NCBI GenBank assembly: GCA_946617165.1
Contig: CAMOJP010000007.1
Coordinates: 1 to 42,295, forward strand
Source: an uncultured Bacteroidales bacterium
Lineage (GTDB): Bacteria; Bacteroidota; Bacteroidia; Bacteroidales; Paludibacteraceae
Direction: 5' to 3'
DNA length: 42,295 bases
Translations under genes and position numbers: made by a program
Shown: positions 23,450-32,226 of the stretch, piece by piece
Layout of the letters: the number at the start of each line of letters is the position of its first letter
How positions within the stretch are numbered: the first letter of the stretch is position 1
Notes under the pieces: model-generated
Databases searched by the model: none
Told to the model about the DNA's origin: nothing
What the model saw: the letters and a program-made list of their open reading frames with translations, nothing else

Positions 23450-24694
23450 ATGAGAGTAAAACCATTTAAGGGGATTCGTCCTCCGAAGGCTATTGCCAAA
23501 CAGGTAAGCAGCCGTCCTTATGATGTATTGAACTCGGAAGAAGCTGCTCGCGAGGCAGAAGGTAATCCGATGTCGTTATACCATATCATTAAACCCGAGA
23601 TAAACTTCGACCCCATTGCCGACGAGCACGACGAGCGCGTATATGCAAAAGCCGTGGAAGAGTTTAAGAAGTTCCGCGCGAACGGCTGGCTCGTGCAAGA
23701 CGAGAAAGAGAAATACTACGTCTATGCACAGACAATGAACGGACGGACACAATACGGACTGGTCGTAGCAGCGTGGGTGGAAGATTATATGGAAGGGCGC
23801 ATTAAGAAACATGAGCTGACCCGCAAAGATAAAGAAGAAGACCGCATGAAGCATGTGCGCGTGAACAATGCCAACATCGAGCCGGTGTTCTTCGCCTACC
23901 CTCACAGAGACGACTTGGACGCGTTAGTAGCCAAAGTGTGCACTGCGGAACCGGAATATGCATTTATTAGCGACTTAGACGGATTCGGACATACTTTCTG
24001 GGTAATCGACGACGATGCGCTTATCGCCAAGATTACAGAGATTTTTGCACAGATACCGGCTATGTATATCGCAGACGGACACCATCGTTCGGCAGCTGCT
24101 GCATTAGTGGGCAATGAGAAGAAGTTACAAAATCCGAATCACACGGGTAACGAGGAATACAACTATTTCCTTGCCGTTTGTTTCCCGGACAACCAACTCA
24201 ATATCATCGACTACAACCGCGTTGTGCGTGATTTGAACGGGCTGAGCGAGGAAGCGTTTTTAGACGCTCTGCGTGCTGATTTTGACGTAGAACTCAAAGG
24301 CACAGACATCTACAAGCCAAACAAGTTGCACAACTTCAGTCTCTATCTTGGCGGGAAATGGTACTCCCTTACCGCTAAAGATGGTCGATATAACGACGCT
24401 GACCCTATCGGCGTGCTGGATGTGACTATTTCGTCCAACCTCATTCTCGACAAGATATTAGGCATTAAGGATTTGCGTACTGACAAACGGATAGACTTTG
24501 TAGGCGGCATACGCGGTTTAGGCGAACTCAAGCGTCGTGTGGATAGCGGAGAAATGAAAATGGCGCTTGCACTCTATCCTGTTACGATGCAGCAGATTAT
24601 CGACATTGCCGACAGCGGAAACATCATGCCGCCCAAAACGACTTGGTTCGAACCGAAACTGCGATCAGGATTGATAATTCATGAGCTTAAATAG
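23450..24694 (+). CDS. DUF1015 family protein
   Basis: 414 residues from the ATG at 23450; a TTG two codons earlier is less likely. It begins RVKPFKGIRPPKAIAKQVSSRPYDVLNSEEA, the usual start of DUF1015, and has the family's hallmark IADGHHRSAAA (about residue 205) and RVVRDLNGLS. DUF1015 proteins are common in Bacteroidota and often sit near serine biosynthesis genes (serC, serA), but those genes are not in this window. The biochemical role is unknown to me. It is 48 bases after bactofilin and 21 bases before porE, so it is probably in the same operon. Confidence 0.88.
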   Translation: MRVKPFKGIRPPKAIAKQVSSRPYDVLNSEEAAREAEGNPMSLYHIIKPEINFDPIADEHDERVYAKAVEEFKKFRANGWLVQDEKEKYYVYAQTMNGRTQYGLVVAAWVEDYMEGRIKKHELTRKDKEEDRMKHVRVNNANIEPVFFAYPHRDDLDALVAKVCTAEPEYAFISDLDGFGHTFWVIDDDALIAKITEIFAQIPAMYIADGHHRSAAAALVGNEKKLQNPNHTGNEEYNYFLAVCFPDNQLNIIDYNRVVRDLNGLSEEAFLDALRADFDVELKGTDIYKPNKLHNFSLYLGGKWYSLTAKDGRYNDADPIGVLDVTISSNLILDKILGIKDLRTDKRIDFVGGIRGLGELKRRVDSGEMKMALALYPVTMQQIIDIADSGNIMPPKTTWFEPKLRSGLIIHELK

Positions 24695-24715
24695 TCGAAA
24701 GTCGAAAGAATAGAA

Positions 24716-26800
24716 GTGAAAGGTAAGCGAATTGCATATTTTTTAATGGCATTGTGCGTTCTGATTGCGGGACTGAGTTCCTGCAGTGTGAAGTCTCGTA
24801 TCAAACGCGCCGATAAGAAGTACGCTATCGGCGAGTATTACGACGCTGCTGAGATGTACAAACAGCTATACGGACGCATTAACCCCAAGCAAGACCGGTC
24901 ACTGAAAGCACGAATCGCCTTCAGCCAAGGCGAGTGCTACCGCATACTCAACAACTCCAAAGCAGTCAACAGCTATAAAAACGCCATCCGCTACAAATAT
25001 CAAGACTCGATTGTATATCTGCATTATGCACAAGTCTTGCAGTATCAAGCCAAATACGGCGAAGCGGAAAAGAACTACTCGATTTATCTTGAGAAGCATC
25101 CCGACGACTATGTAGCCCGTGCCGGACAATACGCCTGCCGACAGATGCCGGAGTGGAAGAAAGAAACGACAAGATACGTTGTTTCTCCTGCGAAGGAGTT
25201 CAATCAGAAGCGTACTTCCAACTTCGCGCCGGCTTTCATCGGCAAAGAAGGAGACGCGGTCATGTTTACATCAAATCGCCAGGAACAGAATACCGGCGGC
25301 AAAAAGAAACTGAAACGCGCCAGTCCTGTTACCGGTGCACAGTCCTTCTGCCTGTACTCCGCCCGCAAAGATGCTGCAGGAAAATGGCAGGAGATACACT
25401 TGGCTGACGGACTGTACGGAGAAAGTGAGAGCGACGGAGAAAATGAGAACGACAGCACTTCCGCCAAATCAGGACAAGCCGAATTAGGAGTATGCTGCTT
25501 CACGGAAGACGGCAAAACCATGTACTTCACCTACTCCTGCCCCATCAACGGACAGGATTTGGGAGCTAAGATTTATACAAGTTCAAGAGCCAGCGGCGAG
25601 TGGGCCGAACCACAAGAAGTGAAGTTATTCAAAGACAGCAGTATCACCGTCGGACATCCCTCTATCAACGCGACCGGAGACACACTCTATTTCGTAAGTG
25701 ACGCGCCTGGCGGTTTAGGAGGCAAGGATATCTGGATGGCAGAACTGGAAGGAAGCGACTGGGTAAATCCGCAGAATTTAGGTCCGCGTATCAACACATC
25801 GGGAGACGAGATGTATCCCTGTATTCACCCAAACGGCAGTTTATTCTTCGCCTCAAACGGACATCCCGGCTACGGAGGATTAGATATCTTCAAAGCCGAA
25901 CGCGACACCTTATCCGAACGTATCGATACGATTCCTGTTAACTGGCTCGTGTTCAATATGGGCACACCATTCAACTCCAACGGCGACGACTTCGGAATAA
26001 CTTTTATCGGCAACAGCCAAAACGGTATGTTCTCCACCAACCGCGGACAACTGAAGAAAGGATACGACGAGATTTATTCGTTTGAACTGCCGGAGATGGT
26101 GTTTATCATTGAAGGTAACGTAAACGACAATAACAGCGAACCGATTGCAGATGCACAAATACGTATCGTAGGCAACGACGGCACGAACAGCAAAGTGGCA
26201 GTTAGACGTGACGGAACATATAAGATTAAGATTAACCGTGATGTCAAATACGTTCTCATGGCTTCCGCACGGGGCTACCTGAACGAGAAAGCAATACTGA
26301 CAACCGAGAACCTTAAAGATAGTAAGATTTATCAGCAGTACTTCACCTTAGCGCCTATTTCCAAGCCTGTGAAGATGGATAATATCTTCTATGAGTTCGG
26401 TAAATGGACCCTCACGCCACAAAGCGAAACCGGACTGCAGTCGTTAGTGAAACTGCTGAACGACAACCCCAATATAACCATCGAACTGGCTTCACATACG
26501 GACTGTGTGGGTGATTCCCTATCCAATAAGACACTGTCCGAAAAACGCGCAGAGACCGTTGTGAACTACCTTATCAAGAGCGGCATCGAGAAAGAACGTC
26601 TCACGCCCAAAGGTTACGGCGAGTCTCTTCCGGTTATAGTGGACGCTGTGCTACACAAGCAGTACCCTTACCTGCCGCAAGGACAAGTGTTGGACGATAC
26701 TTTCATTAAGACGCTCACCCCTAACCGGCAAGAAGAATGTAATCAGATAAACCGTAGAACGGAGTTTAAAGTGCTGAAAACGACCTATAAGTTGTATTAG
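24716..26800 (+). CDS. porE: PorE-like lipoprotein of the type IX secretion system (TPR, propeller, CRD, OmpA)
   Basis: 694 residues. It has a lipoprotein signal ending LIAGLSSC, a TPR region (about residues 25-145; [39 protein letters not shown]), a WD40/PD40-like beta-propeller (about 165-455, with repeated [17 protein letters not shown] and [17 protein letters not shown] blades), a carboxypeptidase regulatory-like domain (about 463-545) and a C-terminal OmpA-type peptidoglycan-binding domain (about 560-690; [24 protein letters not shown]). This four-domain order is that of PorE of Porphyromonas gingivalis, an outer membrane T9SS lipoprotein bound to peptidoglycan. The start is GTG at 24716, within an AAAG-rich spacer. 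Other OmpA/PD40 lipoproteins share parts of this, so the PorE name is likely rather than certain. Confidence 0.82.
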   Translation: MKGKRIAYFLMALCVLIAGLSSCSVKSRIKRADKKYAIGEYYDAAEMYKQLYGRINPKQDRSLKARIAFSQGECYRILNNSKAVNSYKNAIRYKYQDSIVYLHYAQVLQYQAKYGEAEKNYSIYLEKHPDDYVARAGQYACRQMPEWKKETTRYVVSPAKEFNQKRTSNFAPAFIGKEGDAVMFTSNRQEQNTGGKKKLKRASPVTGAQSFCLYSARKDAAGKWQEIHLADGLYGESESDGENENDSTSAKSGQAELGVCCFTEDGKTMYFTYSCPINGQDLGAKIYTSSRASGEWAEPQEVKLFKDSSITVGHPSINATGDTLYFVSDAPGGLGGKDIWMAELEGSDWVNPQNLGPRINTSGDEMYPCIHPNGSLFFASNGHPGYGGLDIFKAERDTLSERIDTIPVNWLVFNMGTPFNSNGDDFGITFIGNSQNGMFSTNRGQLKKGYDEIYSFELPEMVFIIEGNVNDNNSEPIADAQIRIVGNDGTNSKVAVRRDGTYKIKINRDVKYVLMASARGYLNEKAILTTENLKDSKIYQQYFTLAPISKPVKMDNIFYEFGKWTLTPQSETGLQSLVKLLNDNPNITIELASHTDCVGDSLSNKTLSEKRAETVVNYLIKSGIEKERLTPKGYGESLPVIVDAVLHKQYPYLPQGQVLDDTFIKTLTPNRQEECNQINRRTEFKVLKTTYKLY

Positions 26801-26811
26801 ACAAAAGAGAT

Positions 26812-27606
26812 ATGAAACAATATTTGGATTTATGCCGACGCGTACTCGCTGAGGGAACAGAGAAACATGACCGCACCGGAACAGGAACTATTTCTGTGTT
26901 TGGTGCGCAGTTACGCTTTAACTTGGCAGATGGTTTTCCATTGCTGACGACGAAGAAGTTACACCTCAAGTCCATCATCTACGAACTGCTGTGGTTTCTG
27001 CAAGGTAACACCAACGTGCACTATCTGCAGGAGCACGGAGTACGTATCTGGAACGAGTGGGCAGATGAGAACGGCGAGTTAGGCCCTGTCTATGGTCACC
27101 AGTGGCGTTCATGGCCGGATTATAACGGCGGTACAATCGACCAGATTGCACAAGTGGTGGATATGATTAAACATAATCCGGACTCACGCCGTATGATTGT
27201 GAGCGCTTGGAATGTAGCCGAAGTGAATAAGATGGCGCTACCGCCCTGCCACTCCCTGTTCCAGTTCTACGTAGCTGACAATCGGCTCTCGCTTCAACTA
27301 TACCAACGCTCGGCGGATATATTCTTAGGCGTGCCGTTTAATATTGCTTCCTACGCACTGCTTCTGCAGATGATGGCACAAGTAACAGGACTCGAAGCCG
27401 GCGACTTCGTGCACACTTTTGGAGATGCACACATCTACCTCAACCACTTGGACCAAGTCAAACTGCAACTCACACGCGAACCAAGACCTCTGCCAACAAT
27501 GAAAATCAATCCTGACGTCAAGAGCATCTTTGATTTCCAATACGAAGACTTTGAATTACAGAACTACGATCCCCACCCTCACATCGCGGGTGTTGTATCG
27601 GTATAA
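26812..27606 (+). CDS. thyA: Thymidylate synthase ThyA
   Basis: 264 residues, the same length as the E. coli enzyme. The catalytic cysteine is in [11 protein letters not shown] (Cys146). Other conserved blocks are RTGTGT, the folate/dUMP site [43 protein letters not shown] and [11 protein letters not shown]. It makes dTMP from dUMP using methylene-tetrahydrofolate, producing dihydrofolate that the next gene product recycles. It is 11 bases after porE and 18 before folA. Confidence 0.97.
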   Translation: MKQYLDLCRRVLAEGTEKHDRTGTGTISVFGAQLRFNLADGFPLLTTKKLHLKSIIYELLWFLQGNTNVHYLQEHGVRIWNEWADENGELGPVYGHQWRSWPDYNGGTIDQIAQVVDMIKHNPDSRRMIVSAWNVAEVNKMALPPCHSLFQFYVADNRLSLQLYQRSADIFLGVPFNIASYALLLQMMAQVTGLEAGDFVHTFGDAHIYLNHLDQVKLQLTREPRPLPTMKINPDVKSIFDFQYEDFELQNYDPHPHIAGVVSV

Positions 27607-27624
27607 CGACAAGATATAAGAGTT

Positions 27625-28116
27625 ATGATATCTATCATCGTAGCCATCGCGGCAAACTACGCCATCGGCAAACAAGGCGGGTTACTATGCCACCTGCCGG
27701 AAGACTTGAAACACTTTAAGGCCGTAACAAGCGGCCGTACTGTTATAATGGGTGAGCGCACGTTCTATTCACTACCCAAACACCCGCTGCCCAACCGGCG
27801 CAATATTGTTATTACGGACCAACCCGGTAAAACGTTCGATGGCGCTGAAGCGGCTTACTCGATAGACGAAGCCGTACAGTTAGCTAATGCCAACAAGGAA
27901 GAGGCTTTTGTTATCGGAGGGGGGATGGTATATCGCCAGTTTATGGATATTGCTGACAAACTATACATTACCCATATCCATCACAGTTGGGAGGATGCGG
28001 ATACATTTTTCCCTATTATTGAGCCTGAAGTGTGGCGCAAAGTGAGTGAAGAACCACACTTTGCCGACGAGAAGAACCCATTTGATTATACGTTTACTGA
28101 ATATATACGCAAATAA
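27625..28116 (+). CDS. folA: Dihydrofolate reductase FolA
   Basis: 163 residues. It starts ISIIVAIAANYAIGKQGGLLCHLPEDLKHFK, with the Met20-type loop and the substrate-binding acidic residue in PEDLKHFK. TVIMGERTFYSLP and FVIGGGMVYRQFM are the NADPH-binding blocks. It reduces dihydrofolate to tetrahydrofolate, pairing with ThyA immediately upstream. The stop is one base from the ATG of the export permease. Confidence 0.96.
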   Translation: MISIIVAIAANYAIGKQGGLLCHLPEDLKHFKAVTSGRTVIMGERTFYSLPKHPLPNRRNIVITDQPGKTFDGAEAAYSIDEAVQLANANKEEAFVIGGGMVYRQFMDIADKLYITHIHHSWEDADTFFPIIEPEVWRKVSEEPHFADEKNPFDYTFTEYIRK

Positions 28117-28117
28117 T

Positions 28118-28969
28118 ATGGAACAAGAAAATTGGACCACTGTCATTAAGCCGAAAGAGAAGTTATTATCGGTTGACCTAAAAGAGATTTGGAAATACCG
28201 CGATTTGATGATGCTGTTTGTCAAGCGTAATATCATTACGCAGTACAAACAAACCATCTTAGGTCCGCTTTGGTATCTGATTCAGCCGCTAATGACAACA
28301 GTGATGTATATGGTAGTTTTCGGCGGAATAGCAAAAATCTCTACCGATGGTCTTCCTCAGCCGCTGTTCTACTTAGCAGGAATCTCGTTTTGGCAGTACT
28401 TCTCGGACTGTTTGAATAAGACATCAAATACGTTTGTTACCAACGCCGGCATATTCGGTAAAGTGTACTTTCCGCGTTTAGTGACACCGCTCAGTGATGT
28501 CATTTCCAACCTCGTCCGCTTTGGTATTCAGTTTGGATTATTCTTGTGTGTATATGCTTACTATCAGCTATTTACCGACATAACGATTCACACTAATTGG
28601 TATGCTTTGCTCGTGCCTGTACTCGTAATAATGCTTGCCGGGTTAGCCCTTGGTTTCGGTATTCTGTTCTCGTCTATGACCACTAAGTACCGCGACCTGC
28701 AACTGCTGCTCAGTTTCTTTGTGAGCCTGTGGATGTATGCAACTCCGGTTATCTATCCGCTGTCAACGATTACGAATGAGAAAATACGTTTGGCGATGAT
28801 GCTTAATCCGCTGACAGGAATATTGGAGTTCTTCAAATACGGTGTTTTAGGCGTTGGAGCACACGACTGGTGGATGCTCGGTTATAGCTTTGGTTTTATG
28901 GTTATTCTGCTTACTATAGGTATTATCATCTTCAATAAAGTACAACGTTCCTTTATGGACACGGTATAA
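28118..28969 (+). CDS. ABC-2 type polysaccharide export permease (Wzm/TagG-like)
   Basis: 283 residues. I chose ATG 28118 because it follows folA by one base; the longer frame would run back 72 bases through folA. The N-terminal amphipathic stretch (DLKEIWKYRDLMMLFVKRNIITQYKQTILGPLWYLIQPLMTT) is the signature of O-antigen/teichoic acid exporter permeases, followed by six transmembrane helices and the LNPLTGILEFFKYGVLG end. The family moves lipid-linked polysaccharides across the inner membrane with an ATPase partner (Wzt). No ATPase or glycosyltransferase gene is nearby; ispE follows. Confidence 0.88.
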   Translation: MEQENWTTVIKPKEKLLSVDLKEIWKYRDLMMLFVKRNIITQYKQTILGPLWYLIQPLMTTVMYMVVFGGIAKISTDGLPQPLFYLAGISFWQYFSDCLNKTSNTFVTNAGIFGKVYFPRLVTPLSDVISNLVRFGIQFGLFLCVYAYYQLFTDITIHTNWYALLVPVLVIMLAGLALGFGILFSSMTTKYRDLQLLLSFFVSLWMYATPVIYPLSTITNEKIRLAMMLNPLTGILEFFKYGVLGVGAHDWWMLGYSFGFMVILLTIGIIIFNKVQRSFMDTV

Positions 28970-28994
28970 TCAAAAAGTAGAAAGCGGAAGTAAG

Positions 28995-29813
28995 ATGGTA
29001 TATAGACCTAATTGCAAATTGAATATTGGCTTGCGCGTCATCCGCAAGCGGGAAGACGGTTACCACGACTTGGATACAGTCTTTTACCCTGTTTATGGTC
29101 TATACGACGAACTGGAGGTGAATAAAGCAGACAGTTTGTCGTTTGAGCAAGACGGAATAACCGTTGATTGTACCCCGGAGGATAATCTTATCCTGCGCTG
29201 TTACAGGCTCATGGCCGCACATTACCCTAAGATAGGCGGTGTGCGTATTCGCTTTAAGAAAAATATACCTTTCGGAGCCGGTTTAGGCGGAGGAAGCAGT
29301 GATGCAGCTCACATGGCGATAGCTCTCAATGATTTATTCAACTTAGGCCTTACCAAGGCGGAGTTGTCGAAGGAAGTGCGTGTATTAGGTGCAGATTGTC
29401 CGTTCTTTATCTACAACTGTCCGTGTCATGCCGAAGGTATCGGCGATATACTGACACCTATTCACTTCTCGTTAGCGGGTTTGCGCTTAGTGATGATTAA
29501 ACCGGATATAGCCGTTTCCACCAAAGAAGCTTATGCCGGACTAACTCCGACCGGCACCCTTCTACCGGACATAACGCAATGGAAGAGTTATATTAACGAC
29601 TTTGAAACAACCGTATTCAAACTACATCCCGAATTAGGACATATCAAACAGCGTCTCATCGATGCCGGTGCCGTCTATGCATCAATGACCGGTAGCGGCT
29701 CAACAATCTACGGCCTTTTCGAGAATAATACGGAACGTGCTTCCCTTATTAATTTGCGATGTTTTGAGGAAGAGTTTGCCTCGATGATAATCTTCAACGA
29801 TACGCTTTGCTAA
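28995..29813 (+). CDS. ispE: IspE, 4-diphosphocytidyl-2-C-methyl-D-erythritol kinase
   Basis: 272 residues of GHMP kinase fold. The start KLNIGLRVIRKREDGYHDLDTVF is typical, the ATP loop is PFGAGLGGGSSDAAHMA (about residue 91-107), and the C-terminal block is MTGSGSTIYGLF. It phosphorylates CDP-methylerythritol in the MEP isoprenoid pathway. The last 114 bases overlap the sensor kinase gene on the other strand. It is 25 bases after the export permease across an AAAG-rich spacer. Confidence 0.95.
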   Translation: MVYRPNCKLNIGLRVIRKREDGYHDLDTVFYPVYGLYDELEVNKADSLSFEQDGITVDCTPEDNLILRCYRLMAAHYPKIGGVRIRFKKNIPFGAGLGGGSSDAAHMAIALNDLFNLGLTKAELSKEVRVLGADCPFFIYNCPCHAEGIGDILTPIHFSLAGLRLVMIKPDIAVSTKEAYAGLTPTGTLLPDITQWKSYINDFETTVFKLHPELGHIKQRLIDAGAVYASMTGSGSTIYGLFENNTERASLINLRCFEEEFASMIIFNDTLC

Positions 29814-30860
29814 CGACAAGCCTAATCCCCATCCCCGTTGTTTAGTAGTAAATCCCGGCTGGAAGATGCGCCTTTGCGTCCGTCGGTCTATGCCTTTTCC
29901 CGTATCAGACACGTCTAAGAGAATGCTGTGCTCTTTCTCGTATAGTACAAAATTAATCTCCCCTGCTCCGTTGATTGCATCGATTGCGTTCTTAATCAGG
30001 TTCTCAATCACCCACTCAAACAGCGGCTTATTGAGCATGACCACTATGCTCTGCTCATCAATCGACTTGGCAGGGAAGTGATTTAATTGTCCGACGGAGA
30101 AAGCGATAGTCACCTTATTAGATACGCGCGCACGCATATAAACGATAGCCTCTTTGATTACAGGAATAATGGGCATCGGCGTCAAATCCGGTTCACTACC
30201 GACCTTTGAGAAACGGTCAGCGATGGTCTGCAGCCTGTTAATATCAATACGCATCTGCGGAATCAGTTCATCGTCCGTGTACTTGGATTCCAAGAGGTCC
30301 TGCCATGCGTTGAGAGACGAAATAGGTGTTCCTAACTGGTGTGCAGTCTCCTTAGAAAGCCCTACCCAGACGCGATTTTGCTCATTACGCTGAGTGGTGA
30401 TGATAGAGAATACCGCTAATAGAACAAATATTACGATGACAGCAAACTGCACATAAGGCACATATCGCAGTTGAGTGAGCAGCGTGGATTCATCGTAATA
30501 GATATTCTGCAGCACCTTAGAACCATCAAAGTCCGTAAACCGTATCTCTATCGGCCCGTTAAGCGTTGTAGGATCCTTCACGGGTTCTTTCACATTACGC
30601 ATATAGAGGATATTACCGGCAGAATCCAGCATATAGACCGGTATAGCATTATTACGCTCAATTATCGTAGTGTAGAAATCAATATCCTCATCCGGAGCTG
30701 CCTTAATCAGTCTTTCTGTTGCCTCCGCCCATAACTGCACCCGTTCCTGCTCCTCAGCAGCCAACTGGCGGGAAAGATTATTGGTGTATAATACCGAAGC
30801 AACTACAAAAAGAAACAGTAGAGATAAAATAACAGGTATTTGAATTCTGGAATTGAGCAT
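29700..30860 (-). CDS. Sensor histidine kinase
   Basis: 386 residues. Two transmembrane helices (about 8-25 and 138-156) enclose a sensor domain of about 110 residues. The phosphorylation site is SKETAHQLGTPISSL (His about 174). The ATPase part has the N box (ENLIKNAIDAI), G1 (DTGKGID), F box (FQPGFTTK) and G2 (RGWGLGLSLAKRI), so it looks active. It begins one base after the stop of the TolC gene and is the last gene of the efflux operon. No response regulator gene is in the window. The C-terminal 37 residues overlap ispE on the other strand. Confidence 0.92.
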   Translation of the reverse strand: MLNSRIQIPVILSLLFLFVVASVLYTNNLSRQLAAEEQERVQLWAEATERLIKAAPDEDIDFYTTIIERNNAIPVYMLDSAGNILYMRNVKEPVKDPTTLNGPIEIRFTDFDGSKVLQNIYYDESTLLTQLRYVPYVQFAVIVIFVLLAVFSIITTQRNEQNRVWVGLSKETAHQLGTPISSLNAWQDLLESKYTDDELIPQMRIDINRLQTIADRFSKVGSEPDLTPMPIIPVIKEAIVYMRARVSNKVTIAFSVGQLNHFPAKSIDEQSIVVMLNKPLFEWVIENLIKNAIDAINGAGEINFVLYEKEHSILLDVSDTGKGIDRRTQRRIFQPGFTTKQRGWGLGLSLAKRIVEDYHRGKLFLKTSQINKGSTFRIILEKAVDC

Positions 30861-30861
30861 A

Positions 30862-32226
30862 TTACTTGGTGTTTATGAGGTCGTAATAACGCCTCGTTGT
30901 AACGATTAGACTTATTCGTGCATCTGTCAGGTCGTTTTGCACTTTAAGCTGTGAGGTCTGTATTGCCAGCAAATCAGTTATGGTTGCCAATCCGGCGCTG
31001 TAATTAGCATTTGTCAATCGGAAAGTCTCATTCACATTCGTTAAAGACTTCTCTAACTCGTTCACCATCAACGCGGCTTCGCACATATTGGAATACGCCT
31101 GCGAGTTACGCAGTTGAAGCTTACGTTGTACTTCTTGTTGGTCTAACCGAGCCTCGTTCAAGGAGAGATTAGACTGCTTGATTTTGTGTCCCGTTTCCCA
31201 CCACTGGGTAATAGGAATCGTCATCGTCACAAATAAAGCCCCGTTACCGACATTGCTTCCTATGCCGTGACGCAAATCATTAGCGGCAATCTTACCGTAG
31301 CCGTAATTAGCGCCCACCATAATCTGAGGAAGTGCGTCTGCCACAACCATTTTCTTTTGTAATTGAGCAGCGCGCACCTGAAGTTCCATCAGTTGTGCTT
31401 CGGGGGACTGCAGGCTGATACTCTCTTCAACCGGAAGAAGGAAGTGATGTGTAGTGTCCACTTCCGCTAAGGGTAACGAATCTGCATCCTCTATTCCGAT
31501 AGCCAAACAAAGTGCACGTGTGGCTAAATGCAAGGCATTGGTCAGTTGTATTTCATTCCGATGAATCTCACTTTGCTTAAGTTCTACTTGTAACACGTCG
31601 GACTGCAGGGTCAATCCGGCTTTAGCGGCACTACTGACGACACGATGTATGGTGTCTAACAATGCTTTTGTAGATTGAATAGTGCTCTCTTTTTCCTTTA
31701 ATCCGACTACAAGCCAATAAGACTCTTCCACCTCTTCTAACACATCGCGTAAGGCAATATCATATTGCAATTGAGCAGCCTCCACACCTACTTTGGCTAA
31801 CTTGTTTCCCTCAACGATTTTGCCTCCTACAAACACCGGCTGAATAGCAGTCACACCCGCATGATATCCATATTGAAAGAGCGACAGCGTGCTATTCAAA
31901 CCTAAAGAGGCACCGTAACTACCATACAGCACATTAAGCAAATCACGCACAGCGGAGTTGGTAACATCATTAATCCCCACCTCTACTAACGGATACAGGC
32001 TATGATATCCCACTGCCGTAACAGCTACTTTAGGGAAGTATTTCGTCAAGGCCTGGTTCTTCACTTGTTTTGCTTTCTCCACTTCAATTGCGGCCTTCTG
32101 TAACTGCGCATTATTACGGCGTGCCATATTGAGGCAGCTATCTAATGTCAGTACCTGCGCGGACAATCGGAATGGCAACAAGAGCGTCAAGAACAGTAGA
32201 ATAATATGTGCATTCTTAGTCCTCAT
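30862..32226 (-). CDS. TolC-family outer membrane efflux protein
   Basis: 454 residues. Signal peptide ends near FRLSAQ. The protein has the duplicated OEP pattern of long helices and short strands (LDSCLNMARRNNAQLQKAAIEVEKAKQVKNQ; LQSDVLQVELKQSEI; ANYSAGLATITDLLAIQTSQLKVQNDLTDARISL). It forms the outer membrane duct of a tripartite pump with the RND pump and adaptor encoded just upstream. Its ATG overlaps the pump's stop (ATGA, 32223-32226). Substrate unknown. Confidence 0.93.
   Translation of the reverse strand: MRTKNAHIILLFLTLLLPFRLSAQVLTLDSCLNMARRNNAQLQKAAIEVEKAKQVKNQALTKYFPKVAVTAVGYHSLYPLVEVGINDVTNSAVRDLLNVLYGSYGASLGLNSTLSLFQYGYHAGVTAIQPVFVGGKIVEGNKLAKVGVEAAQLQYDIALRDVLEEVEESYWLVVGLKEKESTIQSTKALLDTIHRVVSSAAKAGLTLQSDVLQVELKQSEIHRNEIQLTNALHLATRALCLAIGIEDADSLPLAEVDTTHHFLLPVEESISLQSPEAQLMELQVRAAQLQKKMVVADALPQIMVGANYGYGKIAANDLRHGIGSNVGNGALFVTMTIPITQWWETGHKIKQSNLSLNEARLDQQEVQRKLQLRNSQAYSNMCEAALMVNELEKSLTNVNETFRLTNANYSAGLATITDLLAIQTSQLKVQNDLTDARISLIVTTRRYYDLINTK

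Noticed and set aside
26812..28116. thyA-folA as a phage or transferred pair
   Set aside because: Both are ordinary full-length bacterial enzymes in a chromosomal operon, with no phage genes around.
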